Origin: CAUZSM01 sp963582685
GTDB taxonomy: Archaea > Thermoplasmatota > Poseidoniia > Poseidoniales > Thalassarchaeaceae
Direction: 5' to 3'
Assembly (NCBI GenBank): GCA_963582685.1
Contig: CAUZSM010000014.1
Coordinates: 1-23,856, forward strand
DNA length: 23,856 nt
Of the stretch, positions 1-7,272 are shown one piece after another (positions within the stretch are counted from its first letter, which is position 1; the number at the start of each line of letters is the position of its first letter). A program made the position numbers and the translations under genes. The notes beneath the pieces are model-generated. The model was given only the letters and a program-made list of their open reading frames with translations. It ran no database searches and was not told the origin of the DNA.

Positions 1-3000
1 CCACTCGCAGATGGACCGATGAATTGATGATACGCGCTGAGATCTGGATCTTCTGAACGGAACATCAAGTTGAGTTCATCATTACCAGAGATACGTGCTT
101 GCTGCACCAACTGCGTGATGTCCCATGAGTACCAATTGGAGCCAGTAACATTCACAACATCGATTGGGAGGTCAGCGTCTTGGCTACCACTCGCTCCGCT
201 ATTCTGCCAGCCCAAGCCAGTTCTGCATAGATTCCAAGTTGCAGTAGCATTCCAATCACAGTGAACGGCCTGAACGGAGACTGGAGTCAGGACTGCGTTT
301 CCAGCATTTCGATACATCTCAATGGTAGCATGTGTGACCTGCCAAGGTTCAGGTATTGGTACTTGTGAGATATCAACTGTCAACAGGCTGCGCCATTCAT
401 ACCCGTTGGCGGAACAAAATCCGCCTGATGGAGAATAACCGACATACATGAGTGACTGTGCCGTGTTTGGTAGGCATTCATCCAATCCAGTGGCTGAATA
501 GATGTTGTAGTCACCAGTAGTGGACGATGCAGAGCCTTGTTTCAGGTTGACCCAAGCATGAGTTGAGTTGATTGTTCCACTGATTTCGTTGGGGATGATG
601 AACGTGCGAGTACTGCTGCGTGCTCCCAACATATCGTCGCTGATTGGTTGCACGAACCAGCGATGAACCTCATCGATTTCCATATCGCTGGTCGGGGTCC
701 ACTCCATGTTTGCAACGTCGAATCCTTGATCGACTCGACTATCATGAATAGTGAATCCATCTCGCTCATCGTTGGTATCATTGTAGAAGAACAGGCGCCA
801 ATCAGTGATGCTTGAGGAAGTAGCGTGAGACCAGTTCAGGGTCGGCATCTGTGAGGATAGGAGCGCTGGTGGCTGACTGGTATCCCAGATTAATTCTCCA
901 TCTGCAGGACTTACCAGTGAAGCGGCCGTAGTCACGGCGCTGCCAGAACCGTTGCGCCAACGCATTGTCATATGTGGATGGGTATTCTGCCAGGGATAAT
1001 CTGATGAAGCGAAAATAATCGATTGACTTGATGATGGGTCAACACTCAGCATCAACGAAACATCGTGCTCTCCTCGAGCGATTGCGCCCTGCACGATTTC
1101 AGTAACATCGAGGTCAAGCCAGACGCCAGCGTCTGTATCACTGCTCACATCGATGAGACCGCTGCGGTCAGCAGCACCAGCCCCACCGGGCGACGACCAG
1201 TTGTTTGAACCGTCATAGGTAACACCAGTTGCCGACTCATTCCAATCCTGCAATATCTCGTGCACAGAGACTCGCGGGTCAGTGGAGTTGTTGGCAATCA
1301 CGTATATTGAGAATGTAGCACCGATTAGACGTGCACCAGTTGGATGAGGTATGCCATCCTGTCCGTCGATGGGCATGCTAATCAGAGCATTGGCTGGCCC
1401 TACTCCACTCGCGAACATCCAGTGTTCACCAGCATGGCTATCATTACGAGCACTGGCAAGACCGGTGACCCAAGTATCGGAGAATTGTGGAAAATTATCC
1501 GAAGGCAAGATTTGCTCTGGCCACATCTCAAATTCATAAGTGTCGGTATCAATTTGGACGCTGGTGAGGTCAGGAATGACAAAGTCCGCTACTGCAGACC
1601 AATTTCCAACTTGTCCGGTCGAGGTCAGTCCACGAACACGCCAATACCAGACTTGGCCATTGTCGAGAGCAGTATCAATCGATAGAGAACCACCGCTGAA
1701 CAGGCTACTATTGCCCCACGAGGTGTAATGACGCATTTCGGCCGAATCCATTGTTCCAATTCCGTCGATTTGTACTTCCCAGCGGTCGGCGGGAGGAGTA
1801 CCAGAAGTATTCCATGTGAAAGTCGGGGTTTGGTCGACCGCGAAGGTCACATCTCCTGAGAGTGTCCATTCACCGTTACTCGGACTCAGACCGATTGGTG
1901 CTACGGGCACACTGCTAGAGCCGTTAGTATAGACAAGCACCAGTTCGGGGCCGTTGGCTCCTTGCTGATTGTCAGAGAAGAGAACTGCGGCTGTGCTACT
2001 GCCTGTGATGATGAAGTTGGCTGGCAATCCCCAACGTGCAGACTTCTGCAGCGCGGAGGTCACATTCCATTCATACCAAGTTCCATCGGCAGAAACCGTG
2101 GTTATATCTAGGGCTTGAACCCGCTCAGTACCACTTGCTCCAGCCCCATTCCAAGAATTAGTGCCGTCGTAGGTATTCCAATTCGCAGCACCCGGCTTCC
2201 AGTCCATCTCTTGACTCTCATGGACGGTGATTGGCACGCCTTGTGAAAGTCCACCTTGTGGGTCTGTGCGCAGACGAAGTGTGGCCGACACAACAGCGAG
2301 TCCATCAGGGAGTTTGTGCGTCTGAAGTTGACAACCGAGCAAGCCTACTTGTGTACTTGAGACGATGATATCAGATGACTCGAAATTGGACGAATTGACT
2401 GTGCCACCCTCGATATAGGTATCACCACAGTTGGGGCTCTGAATTACCAGATTCCCCCCGCTGCCATTTCCATGCTGATAGCGAAGTTCATGCTCGGAGT
2501 TGCCCAGATAGGTCGAGTTGACCATCGTTGTGAAGAAACCCTCAGTATTGAATGGGCCACGCTCATCATCCGAACTGACAATTTGTATTCGCCACCAAAT
2601 CTTCTCACCCCATGGCACATTCCATGAGGATGGAACGGTGTAGGTTCCAGCATTCAAGTTGAAGCCGCCGTCAACCCTGCTGTCAACAATCGTAGTGATT
2701 GAATGATACGGTTCACCGCCGTTGGTGGCCATTTGAATAATCACGTCGTTATTGCCAGCGGTAGTAGCATTCCATGACAGAGTAGGGGTGACGGTACTGC
2801 TTAGATTCCAGTCCGTCATCTCCCACGATGCATGACCACTATTTGGCGACACTTCTACAGGAGCAGGCGTTGCGACACCATTGCCCCAATTGTATGTGAA
2901 ATCGAGGTGCGGTCGATACGAGATGGGTTCTGAGCCACTGGCGAATTCAACCCACTCCCCAGGTAGACCTTCTGCGCGAATCAAGAAGTCGATGTCATCT

Positions 3001-4526
3001 GAGCGGCCATCCCAGAGATACTGTTGCAACCAAGTGGTCACATCAAAAGAGAGCGTTGAGTAGGATTGGTTTCCATCGACGCCTTGGACGAAGTTCTCCG
3101 AGACCTCAAAACCACCTCCGGACCAAGGGTTTCCGTTTCCGTCGTGGGTCCAGTTCAATGTCTGGTAATCCGGGGCCGACAGAGGGTCCTGAATGAAGGC
3201 TGAGACGATTGCCTCGCCATTCCTTCCTGTTCGACGCAAGTTGAGAGAAGCATCCAGAATCTTTGCGTCGTCGTGCAGTGCTACGGATCCCATATTGACT
3301 CGAATATGGATTGCTGCATCAGCAATACTACTGTTATTGGAGTTCCCAACAAGCATGCGCGTGTCATCGTAGCCGTTGAACGATGTGTTGCCACTGGTAA
3401 CCCAAGTATCGTGTACAGTTCCAATGTCAAGGCCAACTGTATCGTTGCGCAGCAGCGCGTCAATATCGCCATTTGAGTTGACTTCGCCTATTTCAGCCGC
3501 CGTTGCAAAGTAGCCATGAATCCAAGGACCGAGGATAGCTCCGTTGGCAACTCGCATTCTGTAGTGAATCCAAGTGCTATTGCCCAAACCTGCACTCGGA
3601 GTCTCAAAAGTGCTGCCACTCATCGAGAATGCGCCTGAATTGTCCCATGAATTCCAGTGCCAACTGGCCCCGTCATCATTTGAGCGATAATCGGGTGAAG
3701 TGGAGTATTGCACAACCACGCCGTCACCATTGCTAAGATTTGTCCAAGCGATCTCCGGGGTAGTGTCCGGTGCGATAGTCAGCGAGGTCGGGTCAGCAAG
3801 AATCTCACCATCCTCTGGAGAAGTGACTACCAGACTGCCAGATGCGGGTGTGGTCTGAATTACAAAGGTAAGGTCCAGTTCGGGTCGCAACGAAGTCGTG
3901 GGGTGTTCTGTAGACTTGCAAACCAACGGAATGCCTACGGCAGAAATCACCACAGAGAAATTGGAGTCGCCATCGGCAAGAGCCTGCTGTACGATGGCAG
4001 TGACGTTGAGGTCAACCCAACCTGAAGCGGTATTCGATTGTGTTGGTGGCTCCCAAACCCCACGGTCGACCCCTTCGTCATCAGCGCCACCAACGCTCCA
4101 GTTGCTATTGGTGTCGTTGAGGTTGTGGGTGGCGTTAGCCTCATCAAATCCAGTGAGCAGACTGGCCGGGTAGACCAAAGTTCGCTCTGACGGAGCGTTG
4201 GGATAACGAACACAGTAAATGCTCAGGAGGGCTTCACTGACCACTGCGGTCGACGGCATTGGTCCTCCTGCGGCGGTGGTGAGGTTGATATTCATCAGGA
4301 GACGAGCGTGGGTGACCGTAGAATCTCCGAGCATCAGATTTGGCAAACTGGAATTTATTTGAGTATCATAACCAACAGGCTGCGTGGCATTTATCCACAT
4401 CGGCCCCCTATCCTTCTGCAGCATCTCAACATCGGTCAATACCGATATCCAACTGCTCAATATCATCATTGAAACCAACAGGATTGCTCCCCCTGTTGAC
4501 TTCCATACATTCGCTCCGCTCGACAT
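1..4526 (-). CDS. Giant exported DNRLRE/Fn3-like repeat protein (3' end outside window)
   Basis: Translating the minus strand from ATG at 4526-4524 gives an uninterrupted frame to the window edge: 1508 residues visible, with no stop. The N-terminus has a hydrophobic export segment at about residues 13-30 (GGAILLVSMMILSSWISVL). The rest is built from repeating units of about 300 residues. Each unit is a DNRLRE-type domain, recognised by a late strand such as WVDLNVTAIVQQAL (about 170), FDVTTWLQQYL (about 494), EWNVTSALQKSA, LDLDVTEIVQGAI and WDITQLVQQA, followed by an Fn3-like domain with a P-T-(L/F)-x-W-N/T strand. Five DNRLRE and four Fn3-like domains are visible. N-x-S/T sequons are abundant, and Asn, Trp and Ser are common, as expected of a glycosylated cell-surface or secreted protein. 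DNRLRE domains occur in bacterial and archaeal surface proteins, often linked to adhesion or polymer binding; the role here is inferred. The first in-frame upstream stop is at 4551-4553. The gene diverges from rfcS. Confidence 0.85.
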   Translation of the reverse strand, partial: MSSGANVWKSTGGAILLVSMMILSSWISVLTDVEMLQKDRGPMWINATQPVGYDTQINSSLPNLMLGDSTVTHARLLMNINLTTAAGGPMPSTAVVSEALLSIYCVRYPNAPSERTLVYPASLLTGFDEANATHNLNDTNSNWSVGGADDEGVDRGVWEPPTQSNTASGWVDLNVTAIVQQALADGDSNFSVVISAVGIPLVCKSTEHPTTSLRPELDLTFVIQTTPASGSLVVTSPEDGEILADPTSLTIAPDTTPEIAWTNLSNGDGVVVQYSTSPDYRSNDDGASWHWNSWDNSGAFSMSGSTFETPSAGLGNSTWIHYRMRVANGAILGPWIHGYFATAAEIGEVNSNGDIDALLRNDTVGLDIGTVHDTWVTSGNTSFNGYDDTRMLVGNSNNSSIADAAIHIRVNMGSVALHDDAKILDASLNLRRTGRNGEAIVSAFIQDPLSAPDYQTLNWTHDGNGNPWSGGGFEVSENFVQGVDGNQSYSTLSFDVTTWLQQYLWDGRSDDIDFLIRAEGLPGEWVEFASGSEPISYRPHLDFTYNWGNGVATPAPVEVSPNSGHASWEMTDWNLSSTVTPTLSWNATTAGNNDVIIQMATNGGEPYHSITTIVDSRVDGGFNLNAGTYTVPSSWNVPWGEKIWWRIQIVSSDDERGPFNTEGFFTTMVNSTYLGNSEHELRYQHGNGSGGNLVIQSPNCGDTYIEGGTVNSSNFESSDIIVSSTQVGLLGCQLQTHKLPDGLAVVSATLRLRTDPQGGLSQGVPITVHESQEMDWKPGAANWNTYDGTNSWNGAGASGTERVQALDITTVSADGTWYEWNVTSALQKSARWGLPANFIITGSSTAAVLFSDNQQGANGPELVLVYTNGSSSVPVAPIGLSPSNGEWTLSGDVTFAVDQTPTFTWNTSGTPPADRWEVQIDGIGTMDSAEMRHYTSWGNSSLFSGGSLSIDTALDNGQVWYWRVRGLTSTGQVGNWSAVADFVIPDLTSVQIDTDTYEFEMWPEQILPSDNFPQFSDTWVTGLASARNDSHAGEHWMFASGVGPANALISMPIDGQDGIPHPTGARLIGATFSIYVIANNSTDPRVSVHEILQDWNESATGVTYDGSNNWSSPGGAGAADRSGLIDVSSDTDAGVWLDLDVTEIVQGAIARGEHDVSLMLSVDPSSSQSIIFASSDYPWQNTHPHMTMRWRNGSGSAVTTAASLVSPADGELIWDTSQPPALLSSQMPTLNWSHATSSSITDWRLFFYNDTNDERDGFTIHDSRVDQGFDVANMEWTPTSDMEIDEVHRWFVQPISDDMLGARSSTRTFIIPNEISGTINSTHAWVNLKQGSASSTTGDYNIYSATGLDECLPNTAQSLMYVGYSPSGGFCSANGYEWRSLLTVDISQVPIPEPWQVTHATIEMYRNAGNAVLTPVSVQAVHCDWNATATWNLCRTGLGWQNSGASGSQDADLPIDVVNVTGSNWYSWDITQLVQQARISGNDELNLMFRSEDPDLSAYHQFIGPSAS

Positions 4527-4574
4527 ACGCCTCGTCGGCCTGTCGTTCAATCACCTGTTTGTTAGTTACGGTAC

Positions 4575-4598
4575 ACTACCTTACGCAGTAAGGGTAGT
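4575..4598. promoter_or_regulatory. Imperfect inverted repeat in divergent promoter region
   Basis: The arms ACTACCTTAC (4575-4584) and GTAAGGGTAGT (4588-4598) are complementary apart from one extra base, around a GCA centre. It lies in the 147 bp between the divergent starts of the giant surface protein (4526) and rfcS (4674). It could be an operator serving either gene or an RNA hairpin in one leader. No convincing TATA box was identified in this gap. Confidence 0.35.
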
Positions 4599-4673
4599 GA
4601 AATAGCATCAATATGGGAAGGAGAATACGGCGAAGGGTTCATCGACGCTCGCTCTGCAAGGCTTGCCGTTACG

Positions 4674-5630
4674 ATGAGCGAAATGTGGGTTGAGAAGCAC
4701 CGTCCACGGACGGTTGCCGACATCAAAGGCCAGAAGGCCACGGTTGCCAGACTTGCCGCTTATAGCCAACAAGGAACCTTTCCGCATATGCTGTTGGCGG
4801 GCCCCCCTGGCACTGGTAAAACCACGGCTGCGCTCGCACTATGTCGTGACGTTTTCGGTGAAAACACCAGAGACAATTTACTTGAGATGAATGCAAGCGA
4901 TGAGCGCAAGTTGGAGAGCATCCGAACCAAGGTCAAACAGTTCGCCCGAACTACCCCGCTTGGCGGAGCGAAATTCAAGGTCATTTTCCTCGATGAGGCA
5001 GACGCGCTGACAGCAGATGCTCAGGGTGCTCTCCGAAGAATTATGGAACAATATTCGGGGACCTGCAGATTCATCCTATCATGCAATTATTCTTCAAAGG
5101 TAATCGAGCCGATTCAGTCTCGCTGTGCTGTATTCAGATTCCGCCCGATTGAAGATGAACAGGTCAGAGAACAGATCCAAATGGTCGCAGAGGTCGAAGG
5201 CGTGCAATTGGATGAAGATGCATGCGACGCCATTGTCCATGTCAGTCTTGGGGACCTGCGAAAAGCGATTACTGCTCTGCAAGTCAGCGCATCGCTGTCC
5301 ACTCATGTAACTCGTGAACTAATCTACGAAACCACTGCAACTGCATCTCCTGAGGCGCTGCACGGATACTTGCTCGCCTGCCGCGAGGATGGATTCCATC
5401 CAGCGCGCAGGAGACTACGCCAGATTCTTGACCAGTTCGGACTTGCTGGGACAGATTTCGTCAACCAACTTCACCGAGCATTGTACACAGCCGAGTTCCT
5501 GACTGAAAAGCAGAAACTCGACCTGACGGAGATGATGGCCGAGATAGACTTCCGACTTGTTGAAGGCGGAGGAGAAGGCCTGCAGTTGGATGCCTTGACA
5601 GCGACCATCTGCGCACAACTCACGGTTTGA
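4674..5630 (+). CDS. rfcS: Replication factor C small subunit (clamp loader)
   Basis: This 318-residue AAA+ ATPase is the small subunit of the archaeal RFC clamp loader, which uses ATP to load the PCNA ring onto primed DNA at replication forks. The N-terminus carries the RFC box (WVEKHRP, residues 5-11). The Walker A motif GPPGTGKTT is at 43-51 and Walker B FLDEAD at 105-110. Sensor 1 is LSCNYSS at 135-141, and the SRC arginine-finger motif QSRC at 148-151. The C-terminal collar region includes FRLVEGG near 289-295. Length matches archaeal RfcS (about 315-330). ATG at 4674 is used; ATG at 4683 would also keep the RFC box, and no strong ribosome binding site decides between them. The large subunit gene is not in the window. 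The gene ends 2 bp before the converging small ORF. Confidence 0.97.
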   Translation: MSEMWVEKHRPRTVADIKGQKATVARLAAYSQQGTFPHMLLAGPPGTGKTTAALALCRDVFGENTRDNLLEMNASDERKLESIRTKVKQFARTTPLGGAKFKVIFLDEADALTADAQGALRRIMEQYSGTCRFILSCNYSSKVIEPIQSRCAVFRFRPIEDEQVREQIQMVAEVEGVQLDEDACDAIVHVSLGDLRKAITALQVSASLSTHVTRELIYETTATASPEALHGYLLACREDGFHPARRRLRQILDQFGLAGTDFVNQLHRALYTAEFLTEKQKLDLTEMMAEIDFRLVEGGGEGLQLDALTATICAQLTV

Positions 5631-5632
5631 AA

Positions 5633-5884
5633 TCAGGACCACGCTGGCTGAATCAAATCGCTGTGCTTGACGGACAAATCTGCACATATTCGTGCGGCCT
5701 TCTTCTGCACTTGTACCGCTCGCGTCTCCTCACTCACTCGCGCTCGGCGAGCAGCACGGATTACTGGTGCGAGCGGAGTCCAGCACAGCAAATCACTGGC
5801 TGCTCCCGCGCGGTCACATTGCGCTCTGCGAGCGAGAGCAGTCATCATCTCTGTCAGTTGTTCCTTGGTTTCATTGTCTAGCAT
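5633..5884 (-). CDS. Small uncharacterised protein (83 aa)
   Basis: I do not recognise this 83-residue protein. It is supported by a strong Shine-Dalgarno sequence: reading the minus strand, GAGGG (5896-5892) precedes ATG (5884-5882) by 7 nt, better than most starts in the window. Its stop lies 2 bp from the rfcS stop, a typical convergent arrangement. The N-terminus (MLDNETKEQLTEMMTALARRAQ) looks like an amphipathic helix and the rest is Ala/Arg-rich and probably helical, with no signal peptide or membrane segment. Three cysteines occur at about 23, 34 and 67. A regulatory or nucleic-acid-associated role is possible but not shown by the sequence. Confidence 0.55.
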   Translation of the reverse strand: MLDNETKEQLTEMMTALARRAQCDRAGAASDLLCWTPLAPVIRAARRARVSEETRAVQVQKKAARICADLSVKHSDLIQPAWS

Positions 5885-5959
5885 TTTGTATCCCTCTTGT
5901 AAACCGCCTCAGCAGGTACACCTACACCCCACTTCGCATGAGGGTTCTTTCAAGAAAAA

Positions 5960-5995
5960 ACTGAAAGTGATTCAGTGTTGCGTTTACCGACTGAA
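5960..5995. promoter_or_regulatory. Operator-like dyad plus extra half-site
   Basis: A perfect dyad ACTGAA-N5-TTCAGT occupies 5960-5976, and a third copy of the half-site lies at 5990-5995. The direct copies extend to ACTGAAAGTG and start exactly 30 bp apart (5960 and 5990). It sits 76-112 bp upstream of the minus-strand small gene starting at 5884 and downstream of the membrane-protein gene ending at 6059. Spacing and symmetry suggest a dimeric regulator with a second site about three helical turns away. This is inference only. Confidence 0.35.
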
Positions 5996-6007
5996 AGTGG
6001 AACTAAA

Positions 6008-6033
6008 ACTGAGCGAGGAGAATGCCGCTCAGT
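6008..6033 (-). terminator. Hairpin terminator downstream of the membrane-protein gene
   Basis: ACTGAGCG (6008-6015) and CGCTCAGT (6026-6033) form a perfect 8-bp stem with a 10-nt loop. Read on the minus strand, it lies 25 bp past the stop of the gene ending at 6059 and is followed immediately by TTTTAGTT. A further T-rich run comes near 5960-5954. This resembles an intrinsic terminator; archaea usually need only the T-run. Confidence 0.45.
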
Positions 6034-6058
6034 GCCCTTCCAAGCAGGAAAAAATGAC

Positions 6059-6961
6059 TTATGCAGCCACGACAGTGATTGTTATGGTTTTTACATACAC
6101 CAAATGCCAAGGGTCGCCTTGTTGTGACATTGTCACCTCAACCTCCCAAGTGGCCTGATTAACACCTGAATCAAGTGAACCAATGGGAATAACCACGGGT
6201 ACATCGGTCTCACGAGGGGACACTCTCGATTCATTGCCATCAAGGCCATCGAGTTCTGCCCATCCTGAACTGAAATCTGATACCGACCCTGAAAGACTGC
6301 GGGATTCATTTTCCTGTCCATGCCTACTGATAGTGATTTCCAGCATCACATTATCAGTGTCTAAATTATCTCTGATAGAGAACACAAGTGCAGTAGATTC
6401 TGCTGTCGCACTTTGGTTTTCATCGAGAGTGATGGTTAGGTCTCTAGTTAGTAATGAATCGGGGTCGTCGGCATCGACAAGGAAAATTTTGCCGCCGACT
6501 TCTGGTGGAGCTATGTCCGCCAGAGGTGGGTTGACGATGATGAAAGTCACTGCAAGCCAAGTGAACACGTAAAGAAACGTAGCGCGGAACCAATTCCCAA
6601 AGGTGTACTTGTCCGCGAACTTGCGTAGGATGGCCTTGTGCAGTAGTGGAACAGTGAATACAAGCAATAGGGGTAGAGACCAGAGTACATTGGCCTCTCC
6701 ATCAAGCATCGGCATGACCACATAACGCATGATGAGGCCTACACTGGACCCGTAAATGATAACCAGCCACATCGACCAACTGTCAGCCACTTCCTTCTCG
6801 TACTGTTCTACCGGGTTGAATGGTTCAACTCCGACCTTGCCGCCCGGCTTCTTCTTCTCACCAGAACCGCCGCGCTTCCTACGGTCATCAGCCGCGGCGG
6901 CCTTCAGGGCAGTAGCAAGATCGACCATTGTCCTCGTGACCTCGGCACGCGTACCCTCCAT
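6059..6961 (-). CDS. Three-TM membrane protein with extracytoplasmic beta-rich domain
   Basis: I do not recognise a family for this 300-residue protein. It begins with a charged cytoplasmic segment rich in Lys, Arg and Gly (about residues 26-42). Three hydrophobic segments follow at about 62-84, 91-112 and 124-144. The remaining 155 residues look like an exported beta-rich domain with sequons (for example NQS and NES) and no cysteine pair. ATG at 6961 gives the full frame. A second in-frame ATG at 6928 (MVDLATALKAAAADD) is preceded by GAGGTCACGAGGACA, a better Shine-Dalgarno context, so the true start may be 11 residues later. It is transcribed away from the tRNA gene and has a hairpin terminator at its 3' side. 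A membrane-anchored sensory or structural role is possible but unsupported. Confidence 0.8.
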   Translation of the reverse strand: MEGTRAEVTRTMVDLATALKAAAADDRRKRGGSGEKKKPGGKVGVEPFNPVEQYEKEVADSWSMWLVIIYGSSVGLIMRYVVMPMLDGEANVLWSLPLLLVFTVPLLHKAILRKFADKYTFGNWFRATFLYVFTWLAVTFIIVNPPLADIAPPEVGGKIFLVDADDPDSLLTRDLTITLDENQSATAESTALVFSIRDNLDTDNVMLEITISRHGQENESRSLSGSVSDFSSGWAELDGLDGNESRVSPRETDVPVVIPIGSLDSGVNQATWEVEVTMSQQGDPWHLVYVKTITITVVAA

Positions 6962-7020
6962 GAAGCGTTCGGCGGTACAGTTCGGACGACTGCTGCCCTA
7001 TCGATGCGCGCTGTCGGTGA

Positions 7021-7029
7021 GATACTATC
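7021..7029 (+). promoter_or_regulatory. Possible TATA box of tRNA-Met
   Basis: GATACTATC is the most TATA-like stretch upstream of the tRNA. It is centred about 35 bp before the mature 5' end, which would place transcription start a few bases upstream of the tRNA if the usual archaeal spacing of about 27 bp applies. The match to an archaeal consensus is weak. Confidence 0.25.
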
Positions 7030-7059
7030 AAAACCCGCAGGTAGGTCGCCGGGATGCCT

Positions 7060-7187
7060 GCCGGGGTGGCGTAGTTGGTGGCGCGTCGGACTCATAGGGC
7101 AGCCTGAAAAGGTAACACGAAGCGCAATGACCCCTTCGAGAAGTCTGAGACATCCGAAGGTCGCGGGTTCAAGTCCCGCTCCCGGCA
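7060..7187 (+). tRNA. tRNA-Met(CAT), elongator, with intron
   Basis: The sequence folds as a complete cloverleaf. The acceptor stem is GCCGGGG (7060-7066) with TCCCGGC (7180-7186) and discriminator A (7187). The D stem is GCGT/GCGC, and the anticodon stem is TCGGA (7086-7090) with TCCGA (7153-7157). The anticodon CAT is at 7093-7095, the variable loop is AGGTC, and the T arm is GCGGG-TTCAAGT-CCCGC (7163-7179). Removing the 55-nt intron leaves 73 nt; CCA is not encoded. The G1-C72 pair and an anticodon stem without three G-C pairs argue against initiator tRNA. The GCCGGG start fits archaeal elongator Met better than the CAT-reading Ile2 tRNA, although that assignment is from memory of consensus sequences. 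Confidence 0.93.
7097..7151 (+). other. Archaeal tRNA intron with canonical bulge-helix-bulge
   Basis: The intron sits between positions 37 and 38 of the tRNA. The splice motif is complete. The outer helix is TCGGA/TCCGA. The central 4-bp helix is CTCA (7091-7094) with TGAG (7146-7149). There are 3-nt bulges TAG (7095-7097) and ACA (7150-7152), and a short inner helix GGC/GTC. Cleavage after the second base of each bulge gives exactly 7097-7151 (55 nt) and a normal seven-base anticodon loop. This is the substrate of the archaeal splicing endonuclease. Confidence 0.9.
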
Positions 7188-7249
7188 CTCCACACATTAT
7201 CGGCGCTAGCGCACAATAACCCCCATTCAGATGGATAAGAGGTCCCTTG

Positions 7250-7263
7250 CAACCGCGCGGTTG
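7250..7263. promoter_or_regulatory. Perfect 14-bp palindrome upstream of gatD
   Basis: CAACCGCGCGGTTG is perfectly self-complementary. It ends 9 bp before the GTG at 7273 and 27 bp before the ATG at 7291. A second palindrome, GCGCTAGCGC, lies at 7203-7212 in the same gap. Either could be an operator for gatD or part of the spacer after the tRNA; nothing else in the sequence assigns a role. Confidence 0.3.
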
Positions 7264-7272
7264 ATGGGATGA

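Noticed and set aside
1344..1728. Overlapping plus- and minus-strand small frames inside the left-end gene
   Set aside because: All are other-frame shadows of the 1508-codon minus-strand gene, which keeps domain motifs throughout.
5667..6158. Plus-strand open frame of 163 codons
   Set aside because: It runs through the reverse of the small minus gene and across the dyad and terminator region. Its sequence is Ser/Cys-rich without domains, and it overlaps the 3' end of the membrane-protein gene.
7060..7187. Initiator tRNA-Met or tRNA-Ile2 identity
   Set aside because: The acceptor starts with a G-C pair and the anticodon stem lacks the three G-C pairs of initiators; the acceptor sequence fits elongator Met better than Ile2.
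6904..7219. Open frames on both strands across the tRNA-Met region
   Set aside because: They translate the tRNA gene and its intron; the cloverleaf and splice motif explain this sequence.
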